A DNA stretch of 54,875 bases from Rubrivivax sp. (GCA_022842825.1 JALHOU010000008.1:1-54875); one strand, 5' to 3'; shown: positions 18,417 through 30,654, counted from the stretch's first letter. The notes: generated by a model from the letters alone, not told the origin. Translations and numbers: made by a program.

Positions 18417-18838
18417 GGGTGGCGCAACGAGGGTGGCGGCGCCTGGTCTCGATGGCCGTGGCACCGGCGCTGCTGTCGATGGCCACTGCGCAGGCGCCAG
18501 CGTGCCCGCTGCCGGCGGCCCAAGCCGGTGAACGCCAGATCGTGCAGGGGGGCCTGCAATTGCGGTGGCAGGCCGAGCCCGAGGCTTTGGCCGTCGGGCG
18601 TCCGTTCGCCCTGGCCTTGCAGCTGTGTCCGCCGGCGGCCCGCGTGTTGCGGGTGGACGCCACGATGCCCGAGCACCGCCACGGCATGAATTACCGGCCG
18701 ACCGTGAGGTCCGTCGGGGATGGCCGATGGCGCGCCGAGGGCCTGCTGTGGCACATGGCCGGGCGCTGGGAACTGGCCTTCGAGGTCGAGAGCGGCGGCG
18801 AGCGCTCGTGGCTGCGGCAGTCGGTCCAGCTGCCCTGA
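18413..18838 (+). CDS. YtkA-like periplasmic protein
   Basis: A 141-residue protein with an N-terminal signal (cleavage near ATAQA) and one small beta domain. MPEHRHGMNYRP and HMAGRWELAFEV resemble the YtkA-like/FixH-type domain, which occurs near copper and cytochrome maturation genes; the His/Met clusters could bind a metal. The GTG start at 18413 overlaps the amidohydrolase TGA, showing translational coupling. The next gene starts inside or at the end of this one. Confidence is moderate for the domain; the function is unassigned. Confidence 0.6.
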   Translation: MRVAQRGWRRLVSMAVAPALLSMATAQAPACPLPAAQAGERQIVQGGLQLRWQAEPEALAVGRPFALALQLCPPAARVLRVDATMPEHRHGMNYRPTVRSVGDGRWRAEGLLWHMAGRWELAFEVESGGERSWLRQSVQLP

Positions 18839-19992
18839 TCAGGGCACTTGCTGCGGTGCTTTGCGCCGCGCTGCTCGGTGCCAGCCGGCCGGCCGAGGCG
18901 CACGGTGGTACAAACGATGGACTGCTCGACTTCACCCCTGCCGAGCAGGCTGCTATCGCTGCATTCGGCCCATGGCCGCCGCTGTGGCCTACGGACTCTT
19001 CCAATCGCTGGATCTCGCGGCCGGCGGTGGTGGCGTACGGACGCCGCCTGTTCTCCGATCCTGCCCTGTCCTCCGGCGACCGGATCTCATGCGCCACGTG
19101 CCATGACCCCCGGCGCGCCTTCCAGGACGGGCGTCCGGTCGCCGAAGGGCGTGGTGTCGGTGTGCGCAACACGCCCACGCTGCTGGACGTGGCCGACAGA
19201 CGCTGGTTCGGCTGGGATGGCGGGCACGACTCGCTCTGGGCCGCCAGCCTCGCGCCGCTGCTCGACCCGAACGAGATGGCCTCACGGGTGGACGAGATGG
19301 CCGCGCGGGTTCGCGGCCAGCCCGCCCGGCGCAGGGCCCACGAAGCCGCCTTCGGGGTGACACTTCCCGAGGACGATCTCTCCTTGGTGGTGCAGCTGGC
19401 CAAGGCCTTGGCTGCCTACCAAGCCAGCCTGCGATCGCCGCGAACGGCCTTCGACCGCTTCCGGGATGCGCTCGTGCGCGGTGATCGCGCCAGCGCGGCG
19501 CGCTACCCGCTGGCGGCACAGCGCGGTCTGCGCCTCTTCATCGGCGAGGCGCGCTGCAGCGTTTGTCACGCCGGACCGGCATTCACGAACGACGAATTCG
19601 CTGACATCGGCGTGCCGTTCTTCGTCGCCGGAGGCGCCGACGCCGGGCGGCACGGCGGCCTCTCCAGGCTGCTGGCCAGCCCCATGAACCGGCTCGGCGC
19701 GTTCAACGATGCCGGCGAGAGCGCGGATCCGCGCGCGCTGCTCACGCGTCACCTGAAGATCGAACCGCGGCACTTCGGCGAGTTCCGCGTGCCCGGTCTG
19801 CGGCAGCTCGCGCGGACGGCCCCCTACATGCACGACGGCAGCATGGCCACGCTCGAGGAGGTCGTGCGTCACTACGACCGCCTCGACGAGGAGCGACTGC
19901 ATGCCGACGGCGAGCGCATCCTGCGGCGGCTCAACCTGCAGGCTGAACAGGCCGCCGACCTGGCCGCCTTTCTGCGCACGTTGAGCAAGTAG
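18808..19992 (+). CDS. Di-heme cytochrome c peroxidase / MauG family protein
   Basis: About 394 residues with two c-heme sites, CATCH at 95-99 and CSVCH at 250-254, in the CcpA/MauG arrangement. GVRNTPTLLDVADRRWFGWDGGHDSLW and the later FRVPGLRQLARTAPYMHDGSMATLEEVV (read in parts) are family hallmarks. Members reduce H2O2 or perform heme-driven oxidation of a partner protein in the periplasm. The start is unsure: there is no ATG, and GTG 18808 gives a sensible signal peptide (cleavage near RPAEA) but overlaps ytkA-like by 31 bp; GTG 18856 is the alternative. It is the last gene of the three-gene unit. Confidence 0.8.
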   Translation: MAAAVGPAALIRALAAVLCAALLGASRPAEAHGGTNDGLLDFTPAEQAAIAAFGPWPPLWPTDSSNRWISRPAVVAYGRRLFSDPALSSGDRISCATCHDPRRAFQDGRPVAEGRGVGVRNTPTLLDVADRRWFGWDGGHDSLWAASLAPLLDPNEMASRVDEMAARVRGQPARRRAHEAAFGVTLPEDDLSLVVQLAKALAAYQASLRSPRTAFDRFRDALVRGDRASAARYPLAAQRGLRLFIGEARCSVCHAGPAFTNDEFADIGVPFFVAGGADAGRHGGLSRLLASPMNRLGAFNDAGESADPRALLTRHLKIEPRHFGEFRVPGLRQLARTAPYMHDGSMATLEEVVRHYDRLDEERLHADGERILRRLNLQAEQAADLAAFLRTLSK

Positions 19993-20005
19993 TCAAGCCG
20001 CGTAT

Positions 20006-20236
20006 TCAGTGGCGCGGCGGCAGCTCCGGCGGCGTTCCCGCGTCCGAGCCCGCATCCGAGGGCGAGTCGGGCGGCGCATCGGCCGGCACGCGGAAGCGCT
20101 CGCTCGCCCAGGCACCCAGGTCCACGCTGCGGCAACGCTCGCTGCAGAAGGGGCGCCAGCGGTTGCTCGGTGCAAACGCGCTCGGCGTGCCGCAGGTGGG
20201 GCAGGGCACGAGGCGGACGGCGGCCGGGGTGGTCAT
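20006..20236 (-). CDS. yacG: YacG, DNA gyrase inhibitor zinc protein
   Basis: A 76-residue protein with the YacG four-cysteine zinc site: CPTCG, then FCSERCR followed by DLGAW. YacG binds GyrB and blocks DNA binding by gyrase in E. coli. The tail is Pro/Asp/Ser-rich. The ATG at 20236 matches the family length; an ATG at 20266 would add ten residues. It is the last gene of the pilB-to-yacG run and ends 13 bp from the convergent di-heme gene. Confidence 0.9.
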   Translation of the reverse strand: MTTPAAVRLVPCPTCGTPSAFAPSNRWRPFCSERCRSVDLGAWASERFRVPADAPPDSPSDAGSDAGTPPELPPRH

Positions 20237-20256
20237 GGAGCGGGCCGTGGCCAGCC

Positions 20257-21060
20257 TCAGGCGCAAAGGGTCAACTCGAACGTCGTGTCGGTGCTGGCCG
20301 GCCGCAGGCGGCCATCGCCGTCGGGCCGCATGAAGCGCACGGAGACGAGCAGGCGGTGCCCGGTGATCTCGGGCACCAAGCCTTCGGCCCCGTCAAGCTG
20401 CACGCGCAGCAGCTGATAGGTTCTGCCCTGCGGCAGGCTCTGCTGGTACTGGCCCCCGGGGGCGATCATGCGTTGCGCCCGGCCGCTGTCGCGCAGCAGG
20501 CCGAGCAGGACGCGCAGCGCATCGGCCAGAGGTGCCAGGGTGAGGATCCAGCCCGCAAGGTCGCTTTGGCGGAGGCCCGGCGACCGTTGCTGCCACGCGT
20601 GATAGGCCGGCAGGTCGAAGGCGCAGGTGCCGCCCGGGATGCTGATGCGGCTGCGGATGCTCATCAGCCAATCGTTGCCGGCGAGCGCCTGGCCGGCCTT
20701 GCCCTGCAGCTGGTTGAGGGCGGCAAACGCCTGTTCCAGGCGCGCGAGCCATTGGTCCAGCGAGCCCGCGTCCACGCCAGGATGCCCGCGGTAGCCCTGC
20801 AATACGAGACGGTGGCGATCAAGCTCCTTGAGGAGATCGCTCTTGAGGTCGGCACGCGAGGCCACGTCCATGATCTCGAAGATCGTGGCGAGCGCGAAGT
20901 GGTGGTCCACGGCTTGGTCGCGCGCCGCCAGACGGTCCATGCGCTCGAACAGATGCTCGAGGCGCAGCATCGTGCGGATGCCTTCGTGGAACGGGTACTC
21001 GTACAGGACCAAGGCGGGCGTGTGGCAGGGCGGCGAGCGCGACACGCCCGGCGCGGACAA
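20257..21060 (-). CDS. zapD: ZapD, FtsZ-bundling cell division protein
   Basis: About 267 residues of the ZapD (YacF) family, which cross-links FtsZ filaments at the division ring. [19 protein letters not shown] opens the conserved region and [15 protein letters not shown] is a core motif. No ATG exists at the expected place: a TTG at 21012 begins LVLYEYPF, a GTG sits at 21045 and a TTG at 21060. I give the longest form; the shortest best fits the family. It lies between coaE and yacG, the normal order. Confidence 0.88.
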   Translation of the reverse strand: MSAPGVSRSPPCHTPALVLYEYPFHEGIRTMLRLEHLFERMDRLAARDQAVDHHFALATIFEIMDVASRADLKSDLLKELDRHRLVLQGYRGHPGVDAGSLDQWLARLEQAFAALNQLQGKAGQALAGNDWLMSIRSRISIPGGTCAFDLPAYHAWQQRSPGLRQSDLAGWILTLAPLADALRVLLGLLRDSGRAQRMIAPGGQYQQSLPQGRTYQLLRVQLDGAEGLVPEITGHRLLVSVRFMRPDGDGRLRPASTDTTFELTLCA

Positions 21061-21093
21061 GACCCCGAGATTGTTTCACACGCCCCGCGCACC

Positions 21094-21726
21094 TCACGGG
21101 CTGGCGCCCGGCGCCACGGTGGCCCGGGGCGAGACCCAGAGGCGATAGAGCCCGCCGACCTCTTCGGCCAGGGCCGAGAACGTGAGCCCCTCGTTGTGGA
21201 TGACGGCATCGGCGATGGCGCGGCGTGCGGCGCGCGTGGCCTGCTGCGCGATGACCTGCTGCGCCGACGCGAGCGTCCAGCCGGGGCGCGTTGCGACGCG
21301 CGAGGCCTGCGTGGCCTCGCTGCAGTCAACGACGACGATGCGCTGCACGCGTTCGCGCCAGTGGCGCGACTCCGTAAGCAGCGGCACGTCGAAGACCACC
21401 GGCTGGTCGGCCCGGGCGGCTGCGGCCTCCTGCGCGGCCTGCTGCCCGATCAATGGATGAAGGATGCCTTCGAGTCGCTTCCTGGCCGCCGGATCGGCGA
21501 AGACGATCGCGCGCATGCGTTCGCGGTCCAGTGAACCATCGGCGCCGATGACATCGCCGCCAAAGGCCGCCGCGACTGGGGCGATGCCGGCACCACCCGG
21601 CAGGGTGAGCGAGCGTGCGATGGCGTCGGTGTCCACGAGGTGTGCGCCGCACTCGATGAGCACGCCCGCCACCGTGCTCTTGCCGCTGCCAATACCGCCG
21701 GTGAGCCCGATGCGCAGTGCCGCCAC
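21094..21726 (-). CDS. coaE: CoaE, dephospho-CoA kinase
   Basis: A 210-residue kinase for the last step of coenzyme A synthesis, phosphorylating the 3'-OH of dephospho-CoA. The P-loop GGIGSGKS is at 10-17; VDTDAIAR and PVVFDVPLLTES are family motifs. The GTG at 21726 starts the protein four bases after the pilD stop, so it is probably translated by coupling. A longer frame runs back through pilD and is a shadow. Confidence 0.93.
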   Translation of the reverse strand: MAALRIGLTGGIGSGKSTVAGVLIECGAHLVDTDAIARSLTLPGGAGIAPVAAAFGGDVIGADGSLDRERMRAIVFADPAARKRLEGILHPLIGQQAAQEAAAARADQPVVFDVPLLTESRHWRERVQRIVVVDCSEATQASRVATRPGWTLASAQQVIAQQATRAARRAIADAVIHNEGLTFSALAEEVGGLYRLWVSPRATVAPGASP

Positions 21727-21730
21727 GGCC

Positions 21731-22720
21731 TCAGGTGCCCAGGAAGGGGAGCATGTGCGCGGCCAGGCGTGCGAAGTGTTCGCGCAGAAGGAGCGCGGCC
21801 AACCCGGCCAGCGCAAGATAAGGACCGAACGGAATGGGCGTCTCGCGCCGATGCTTGCCCAACGCGATGAGGCCGATGCCGAGAACCGAGCCCACACCCG
21901 CGGCCACGAACAGAATGCCCGGCAGCGCCTGCCAGCCGAGCAACGCGCCGAGGCCGGCCAGCATCTTCATGTCGCCCTCCGCCATGGCATTCGGCTTGCG
22001 AAAGAGCACCGCCCAGGTCACGCCCAGGCTCCACAACACGCCGTAGCCGGCCAGCGCGCCGATCGCGGCGTCGGGCCACGGCACGACCGACAGCCCGGCC
22101 GCCGCGCCCGCCAGCCCAAGCACCACCAGCGGGATGGTCAGGCTGTCAGGCAGCAGGGTGTAGTCGAGGTCGATGAGGGCCATGGCCAGGAGCAGTGCCA
22201 CGGCGACGCAGGCGATGAGCGTCTGCCAGCTGGGCCCGAAGGCCAGCGCGCAGAAGGCGAACAGCAGCGCTGTCGTGCCCTCCACGAGCGGGTAGCGCAG
22301 TCCGATCGGGGTCATGCAGGCCGAGCAGCGACCGCGCAGGACCAGCCAGCTGAGGATGGGGACGTTCTCGCGGACCCGGAGCTGGTGGCCGCAATGCGGG
22401 CATCGGGAGCGCGGCGACATCAGCGACAACGGCGCGAGGCCGTCAAGTTGTTGATTGATCGCGCCGGCAGCGGCCGCCAGCTGGGCCGGGGGCTCGGATC
22501 GGGTGCCGAACGCCGAGCGCCAACTGCGCTTGTCGGTGAGCGCAAAGTCGGCGATGTCGAAGGCCCACCAGCCGCGCATGTACATCATGGGCAGGCGATG
22601 CACGACGACGTTCAGGAAGCTGCCCACGCAAAGCCCGAGCAGCGCAAGGGCCCAGGGCGACAGCAGCAGGACCATCCAGTCCGCCGCCGGGATGGCGCCG
22701 GCGGCGCCGGCCAGAGGCAT
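21731..22720 (-). CDS. pilD: PilD, prepilin peptidase / N-methyltransferase
   Basis: A 329-residue polytopic membrane aspartyl protease that cleaves and methylates type IV prepilins. Two cysteine pairs in the cytoplasmic loop (CPHCG; CSACM) bind zinc. The catalytic Asp residues are in ALIDLDYTLLPD and AEGDMKMLAGLGA. The loop between the first helix and the cysteines is long for the family. Its ATG overlaps the pilC stop (ATGA). Confidence 0.95.
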   Translation of the reverse strand: MPLAGAAGAIPAADWMVLLLSPWALALLGLCVGSFLNVVVHRLPMMYMRGWWAFDIADFALTDKRSWRSAFGTRSEPPAQLAAAAGAINQQLDGLAPLSLMSPRSRCPHCGHQLRVRENVPILSWLVLRGRCSACMTPIGLRYPLVEGTTALLFAFCALAFGPSWQTLIACVAVALLLAMALIDLDYTLLPDSLTIPLVVLGLAGAAAGLSVVPWPDAAIGALAGYGVLWSLGVTWAVLFRKPNAMAEGDMKMLAGLGALLGWQALPGILFVAAGVGSVLGIGLIALGKHRRETPIPFGPYLALAGLAALLLREHFARLAAHMLPFLGT

Positions 22721-23940
22721 CAGACGACAGCGCCGAGCTTGAAGATCGGCAGGTACATCGAAACCACGATGCCGCCGATAAGCACGCCCAGGATGACGAT
22801 GATGAAGGGCTCCATCAGGCTGGACAGGCCCTTGACCATCTCATCGACCTCGTCCTCGTAGAACTCGGCTGCCTTGGCGAGCATGTGGTCCAGCGAGCCC
22901 GACTCCTCTCCGATGGCCGCCATCTGCAGCACCATCGTCGGGAACACGCCCGTGGCGGTCATGGCGGTCGTGAGCGCCGAACCGGTGGAGACGTCCTTCT
23001 GGATCTGCTCCGTCGCCTCGGCGTACACCGCGTTGCCCGACGCGCCGCCGACGGAGTCGAGCGCTTCGACCAGAGGCACGCCGGCGGCGAACATCGTCGA
23101 CAAAGTGCGCGTCCAGCGGGCGATGACCGACTTGTTGATCAGGTCACCGAAGACCGGCAGCTTGAGCAGCAGCCGATCCATCGACTTCTGCATCTTCTCT
23201 GAGCGCTTCCAGCTCTCGAAGAAGAACCACAGCCCGCCGAACAGGAGCGTGAAGATCGCCCACCAGTAGCTGACGAAGAATTTCGACAGGCCGATCACGA
23301 ACATCGTGGGCGCGGGCAGGTCAGCACCGAACGACCGGAAGACCTCCTCGAACGCCGGTATCACCCAGATCATGATGACGGTCAGTACGACGAAGGCGAC
23401 CACGACCACCGCGATGGGGTACATGAGCGCCGACTTGATCTTCTGCTTGATGGCGAGTGTCTTCTCCTGGTAGAGCGCGAGCCGGTCGAGCAGGGCTTCC
23501 AGGATGCCGCCGGCCTCGCCAGCCTCGACCAGATTGCAGTACAGCGAATCGAAGTGCAGCGGGTGCTTGCGGAACGCCGAGCTCAGGCTGGTGCCGGTCT
23601 CGACATCGCTGCGGATGTCATTGAGCAGCTTGGTCATGCGCGGGTTGGTGGCGCCGCGGGCGACGATGTCGAACGCCTGCAGCAGCGGCACGCCCGCCTT
23701 CATCATCGTCGCCAGCTGGCGCGTGAAGATGGCGATGTCCTTCTGCTTGATCGCGCGGCCGCCGCTGGTGCGCCGCTTACGGATCTTGTTGACCAGGATG
23801 CCCTGGCGCCTGAGACTGGCGCTGACGACGGCCTCGCCACCGGCGCGGATCTCGCCACGCACGATCTTGCCGTTCTTGTCCTTGCCTTCCCACTCGAAGA
23901 TGGCGTCCTTCGAGGTCTTGGCCAATGCTGCAGTTGCCAT
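22720..23940 (-). CDS. pilC: PilC, type IV pilus inner-membrane platform protein
   Basis: A 406-residue member of the GspF/PilC family. It has two homologous helical domains, each with the TRQLATMMKAGVPLLQA / TRTLSTMFAAGVPLVEA type of motif, and three membrane spans. It is the platform on which PilB drives pilin extrusion. ATG 23940 begins MATAALAKTSK. It lies 59 bp after pilB and overlaps pilD by 3 bp. Confidence 0.96.
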   Translation of the reverse strand: MATAALAKTSKDAIFEWEGKDKNGKIVRGEIRAGGEAVVSASLRRQGILVNKIRKRRTSGGRAIKQKDIAIFTRQLATMMKAGVPLLQAFDIVARGATNPRMTKLLNDIRSDVETGTSLSSAFRKHPLHFDSLYCNLVEAGEAGGILEALLDRLALYQEKTLAIKQKIKSALMYPIAVVVVAFVVLTVIMIWVIPAFEEVFRSFGADLPAPTMFVIGLSKFFVSYWWAIFTLLFGGLWFFFESWKRSEKMQKSMDRLLLKLPVFGDLINKSVIARWTRTLSTMFAAGVPLVEALDSVGGASGNAVYAEATEQIQKDVSTGSALTTAMTATGVFPTMVLQMAAIGEESGSLDHMLAKAAEFYEDEVDEMVKGLSSLMEPFIIVILGVLIGGIVVSMYLPIFKLGAVV

Positions 23941-23999
23941 AGGGTGCTTGGGACGAGAAGGTTGCGGGTGGTGCGCCGGGGGCTTGGCCTGGTGCGACG

Positions 24000-25724
24000 T
24001 TATTCGTTGGTGACGGTGATCACCTCTTCGAGCGTCGTGACGCCCGCGCGCACCTTCACCAGACCGGATTGGCGCAGGTCGCGAACGCCCTCGGCCTTGG
24101 CTTGGCGTTCGATATCCATCACGGTACCTTCGGTCAGGATGATCTTCTGGATGGCCTCGGTGATGGGCATCACCTGGTAAAGACCGACCCGACCCTTGTA
24201 TCCATTGTTGCAGGCTGAGCAGCCGACGGCCCGATAAGGCTTCCAGTTGCCGTCCAGTTCCTCGGCCAGGAAGCCTGCCTTCAACAACGACTCGCGCGGG
24301 TAGTCGGCGGGCTTTTTGCAGTTCTCGCACAGGCGCCGCGCCAGGCGCTGCGCGGTGATGAGCAACACGCTGGCGGCGATGTTGAAGGGCGCCACGCCCA
24401 TGTTCATGAGGCGCGTCAGCGTCGTCGGGGCGTCGTTGGTGTGCAGCGTGCTCATCACCATGTGGCCGGTCTGCGCCGCCTTGATGGCGATGTCGGCCGT
24501 CTCGAGGTCGCGGATCTCGCCGACCATGATGATGTCCGGATCCTGGCGGAGGAAGGACTTCAGCGCCGCCGCGAAGGTGAGGCCCGCCTTGTCGTTGACG
24601 TTGACCTGGTTGATGCCCGGCAGGTTGATTTCGGCCGGGTCCTCGACGGTCGCGATGTTCACGCCCGGCTGGTTGAGGATGTTCAGGCAGGTGTACAGCG
24701 ACACCGTCTTGCCGCTGCCCGTAGGCCCGGTGACGAGCACCATGCCGTAAGGGCGCTGGATCGCGATCATCAGGCGATCCTTCTCGATCTTCTCGTAGCC
24801 GAGCGCCTCGATGCCGAGCTTGGCGCTGCTGCTGTCCAGGATACGGATGACGACCTTCTCGCCGAAGAGGGTGGGCAGCGTGCTGACGCGGAAGTCGATG
24901 GCCTTGGTACCGAACTTCAGCTTCATGCGGCCATCTTGCGGGACCCGCTTCTCGGCGATGTCCATACGGCTGATGACCTTGATGCGCGAGGCCAGCTTGT
25001 CCTTGATGGCCAACGGCGGCTGGGTGATCTCGCGCAACTCACCGTCGACGCGGAAGCGCACGCGGTAGTTGTACTCGTAGGGCTCGAAGTGCAGGTCCGA
25101 CGCGCGCAGGTTGATGGCGTCGATCAGCATCTTCTGCAGGAAGCGCACCACCGGCGCATCCTCGACCTCGGCGGTGACCTCGGCCCCCTCGGCCGTGGCG
25201 GCGTCCTCCTCCGTGACGTCGAAGTCGAAGTCGGCTGTCGCTAGGGACTCGAGCACCTCGTTGGCCGAGGCGCCCTGCGACTCGAGTTCGCGAGCCAGCT
25301 TGTCGTACTCGACGATCACCCACTCGGGCGTGAGCTGGGTAGCGAACTTGATGCGCTCGACCGCCTCCTGGTCGGTTGGGTCGGCCGCGCCGATGAACAG
25401 GCGATTGCCGCGCTTGCCCAGCACGATGAGCTGGTACTGGTTGGCGATCTTGGGGTCAACGAGGTTGCGCGGCAGCTTCTGCAGGTCCACCGCGGCCAGG
25501 TCCACGAGCGGCAGCGCCAGCGCCGTGGACAGCGTGTGCGCGAGATCGTCGGACTTCATGGCCCCGCCGGTGACGACGGCGGCTACAAAACTGCTCTTTC
25601 GTTCCCGCGCGGTCTTGTTCAGCTCTTCGGCTGTCTTGGCGTTGAGCTTGCCCGCGTTGACCAGAACCCGCGCGACGCCGGAAAGGGTCGAAGGGGGCGA
25701 TTCGACGATAGTCTCGGCGGCCAT
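24000..25724 (-). CDS. pilB: PilB, type IV pilus assembly ATPase
   Basis: A 574-residue secretion ATPase that powers pilus extension. It has an N-terminal MshEN-like domain, then a RecA-like core with Walker A GPTGSGKT (333-340), Asp box and MVGEIRDLETA Walker B, and a zinc site formed by CENCKK and CSAC. It is the first gene of pilB-pilC-pilD-coaE-zapD-yacG. An acidic stretch at about 165-190 separates the domains. No clear promoter is visible in the 165 bp before it. Confidence 0.97.
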   Translation of the reverse strand: MAAETIVESPPSTLSGVARVLVNAGKLNAKTAEELNKTARERKSSFVAAVVTGGAMKSDDLAHTLSTALALPLVDLAAVDLQKLPRNLVDPKIANQYQLIVLGKRGNRLFIGAADPTDQEAVERIKFATQLTPEWVIVEYDKLARELESQGASANEVLESLATADFDFDVTEEDAATAEGAEVTAEVEDAPVVRFLQKMLIDAINLRASDLHFEPYEYNYRVRFRVDGELREITQPPLAIKDKLASRIKVISRMDIAEKRVPQDGRMKLKFGTKAIDFRVSTLPTLFGEKVVIRILDSSSAKLGIEALGYEKIEKDRLMIAIQRPYGMVLVTGPTGSGKTVSLYTCLNILNQPGVNIATVEDPAEINLPGINQVNVNDKAGLTFAAALKSFLRQDPDIIMVGEIRDLETADIAIKAAQTGHMVMSTLHTNDAPTTLTRLMNMGVAPFNIAASVLLITAQRLARRLCENCKKPADYPRESLLKAGFLAEELDGNWKPYRAVGCSACNNGYKGRVGLYQVMPITEAIQKIILTEGTVMDIERQAKAEGVRDLRQSGLVKVRAGVTTLEEVITVTNE

Positions 25725-25889
25725 CGGGGCGTTTCAGGTCGGCATCGGCATGGGCATGGGCAGAAGATCATCGCCGATCCACCCGGAGGTGTAAACGGCC
25801 TCAAGGACGCGCTGGCCGCGCATTCTTCGCCACTTTGCACCGGTGCAGCCGCCCTACGGAGGAGCACCAACCCATCCACCGGCGGAAGT

Positions 25890-25966
25890 TGGTCGGGGTG
25901 AGAGGATTCGAACCTCCGGCCTCTACGTCCCGAACGTAGCGCTCTACCAGGCTAAGCTACACCCCG
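25890..25966 (-). tRNA. tRNA-Pro (anticodon CGG)
   Basis: The minus strand folds as a full cloverleaf: acceptor CGGGGTG/CACCCCG, D arm with AGCTTAGCCTGGTAGAGC, anticodon stem CTACG/CGTAG around TTCGGGA, and T arm with GGTTCGAATCC. The anticodon CGG reads proline CCG codons. CCA is encoded at the 3' end (25892-25890). It stands alone between pilB and ispB. Confidence 0.96.
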
Positions 25967-26018
25967 AATCGGACCCGACCTGCCAACGAGCCGAGGGCAA
26001 GTCAGGCGTCATGCCAAG

Positions 26019-27002
26019 TCAAGACGACCTGTGCACCGATCGAACACATAAGTCTATCAGAGCCTCTCGGGCTCTCGATGGCGGCAACGCCAGAGCACGC
26101 GTGCGTGCCTTGTCGGCCTCCTGCTGCGCGGCGGCCCGCGTGGCCTCCAGTGCGCCGGTGCGCCGCACCACCGCCAGGATCTCCGGCAGGCGCTGCTGCT
26201 CGCCTTCCTCGATGGCGCGGCGGATGAACTCCCGCTCGATGGGCGCGGCGCGCTCCATGGCCAGCAGCAGCGGCAGCGTGGGCTTGCCTTCGCGCAGGTC
26301 GTCGCCCACGTTCTTGCCCAGCGCAGTGGTGTCGCCTTCGTAGTCGAGGAGGTCGTCGACGAGCTGGAAAGCCGTGCCTAGGCAGCGCCCATAGTCTGCG
26401 CACGACTCCTCCGTCGCCGCGTCGGCACCGCCGAGCACCGCGCCGAGGCGGGCGCTGGCCTCGAACAGCTTGGCCGTCTTGTACCGGATGACGCGCAGAT
26501 AGTCCTCAACCGTCAGGTCGGGGTCGTGCATGTTCATCAACTGCAGTACCTCGCCCTCGGCGATGACGTTCGTGGCGTCGGCGAGCACCTCGAGCACCCG
26601 CATGCGGTCGATCGAGACCATCATCTGGAACGCGCGCGAGTAGAGGAAGTCGCCGACGAGCACGCTGGCGGCATTGCCGAATGTCGCATTGGCGGTCGCA
26701 CGCCCGCGTCGCAGCGCCGACTCGTCCACGACGTCGTCGTGCAGCAGCGTCGCCGTGTGGATGAACTCCACGATCGCCGCCAGCTCCAGCCGCTCCGGGC
26801 CGTGGCACCCGAACGCTTCGGCGAACAGGAGGACCAGCCTGGGCCGGATCCGCTTGCCGCCGGCGTTGACGATGTAGCCGGAGATCTGGTCGATCAGCGC
26901 CACGCGCGAGGCCAGCCGCTGGCGGATCAGGGCATCGACCTCCAGCATCGCCAGTTCGACCGGGTCCGCCGCGGCGGGCTTGGAGACAGGGGACTCGATC
27001 AC
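26019..27002 (-). CDS. ispB: Long-chain polyprenyl diphosphate synthase (octaprenyl type)
   Basis: A 327-residue trans-prenyltransferase that builds the ubiquinone side chain from IPP. The two Asp-rich motifs are DDVVD at 89-93 (within LLHDDVVDES) and DDLLD at 216-220, with GGKRIRP near 48-54 for IPP binding. Small residues ahead of the first motif fit a long-chain product. The gene is divergent from rplU, a common arrangement in proteobacteria. Confidence 0.94.
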   Translation of the reverse strand: MIESPVSKPAAADPVELAMLEVDALIRQRLASRVALIDQISGYIVNAGGKRIRPRLVLLFAEAFGCHGPERLELAAIVEFIHTATLLHDDVVDESALRRGRATANATFGNAASVLVGDFLYSRAFQMMVSIDRMRVLEVLADATNVIAEGEVLQLMNMHDPDLTVEDYLRVIRYKTAKLFEASARLGAVLGGADAATEESCADYGRCLGTAFQLVDDLLDYEGDTTALGKNVGDDLREGKPTLPLLLAMERAAPIEREFIRRAIEEGEQQRLPEILAVVRRTGALEATRAAAQQEADKARTRALALPPSRAREALIDLCVRSVHRSS

Positions 27003-27084
27003 GCGGCACGCCAGTTGGATGGTTCCGAATTATAGGAAGCGACACCTGGCGGACCACTCGGCGCGCCCGCGGCCTGAGCGGGCA

Positions 27085-27113
27085 CCTTTGCCCACAAGCC
27101 AGGGTGGTATACT
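27085..27113 (+). promoter_or_regulatory. rplU promoter, extended -10
   Basis: TGGTATACT at 27105-27113 is an extended -10 (TG-N-TATACT), 76 bp before the rplU start. The upstream CCTTTG at the right distance is a poor -35, which extended -10 promoters tolerate. Confidence 0.6.
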
Positions 27114-27189
27114 GAAAGGCTGTTCCGAGTGCATGGTCCACCACCACCGGGGCGGCATACACTGAACAAGGTCACGAACGAGGTCACAC

Positions 27190-27501
27190 ATGTACGCGGT
27201 CATAAGCACCGGGGGCAAACAGTACAAGGTTGCCGCCGGCGAAAAGATCAAGGTAGAACAGATTGCTGCGGACGTGGGCCAGGAAGTCGTCATCGACAAG
27301 GTGCTGGCCGTTGGCAGCGGCGCCGAGTTGAAGGTGGGTTCTCCCTGGGTCGCGGGTGCAAGCGTCAACGCCACCGTGGTGGCCCATGGCAAGCACGACA
27401 AGGTGCGCATCTTCAAGATGCGTCGCCGCAAGCACTATCAGCGCCATGGCGGGCATCGCCAGCAGTTCACCGAGCTTTCGATCGGCTCGATCAACGCCTG
27501 A
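27190..27501 (+). CDS. rplU: 50S ribosomal protein L21
   Basis: A 103-residue L21 with the family start [14 protein letters not shown] and the RNA-binding end [16 protein letters not shown]. It binds 23S rRNA during 50S assembly. It is the first gene of the rplU-rpmA-obgE cluster, 13 bp before rpmA. Confidence 0.98.
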   Translation: MYAVISTGGKQYKVAAGEKIKVEQIAADVGQEVVIDKVLAVGSGAELKVGSPWVAGASVNATVVAHGKHDKVRIFKMRRRKHYQRHGGHRQQFTELSIGSINA

Positions 27502-27514
27502 AGGAGCGGCAGCC

Positions 27515-30054
<2,540 letters not shown>

Positions 30055-30063
30055 AGCCCGCCT

Positions 30064-30654
30064 TCAGTCATTGACGAGGCCACTCTCGTCGATGGACCCA
30101 GGGGAGGCCCCATGCTGCGCCGGCGCTGCCTCGTGGCGCTGCGCGCGCAGCCCGGCGCGCAAAAAGCGATTGTGGTGGTTGGCGCGCGGCAGGAAGCGCG
30201 CCAGCTCCGTCAGGGCCATCTCGTAGACGCCGCGCTTGAACTCGATCACCACGTCCAGCGGCACCCAGTAGTCGTTCCAGCGCCAAGCATCGAACTCCGG
30301 GTGGTCGGTGGCGCGCAGGTTCATGTCGCTGTCGCGGCCCACGAGGCGCAGCAGGAACCAGATCTGCTTCTGACCCTTGTAGTGGCCACGCGCGTCGCGG
30401 CGGATGTACTGCTCGGGCACCTCGTAGCGCAGCCAGTCGCGCGTGCGCGCCAGGATCTGCACGTGCTCCGGACGCAGGCCAACCTCCTCGTGCAGCTCAC
30501 GGTACATCGCCTGTTCGGGCGACTCGCCGTGCTTGATACCCCCTTGGGGGAACTGCCAGGAATGTGTTCTGAGCCGCTTGCCCCAGAAGACCTGGTTGCG
30601 AGAGTTCAGGAGGACGATGCCGACGTTCGGCCTGAAGCCGTCCCGGTCGAGCAT
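30064..30654 (-). CDS. rppH: RppH/NudH, RNA pyrophosphohydrolase
   Basis: A 196-residue Nudix hydrolase that removes pyrophosphate from mRNA 5' ends to start decay. The Nudix box spans 38-60 ([20 protein letters not shown], then VGL). [15 protein letters not shown] is the family start; longer frames upstream are shadows. The C-terminal 40 residues extend beyond the E. coli protein and are His/Ala-rich. It is divergent from proS and converges on proB, 9 bp away. Confidence 0.95.
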   Translation of the reverse strand: MLDRDGFRPNVGIVLLNSRNQVFWGKRLRTHSWQFPQGGIKHGESPEQAMYRELHEEVGLRPEHVQILARTRDWLRYEVPEQYIRRDARGHYKGQKQIWFLLRLVGRDSDMNLRATDHPEFDAWRWNDYWVPLDVVIEFKRGVYEMALTELARFLPRANHHNRFLRAGLRAQRHEAAPAQHGASPGSIDESGLVND

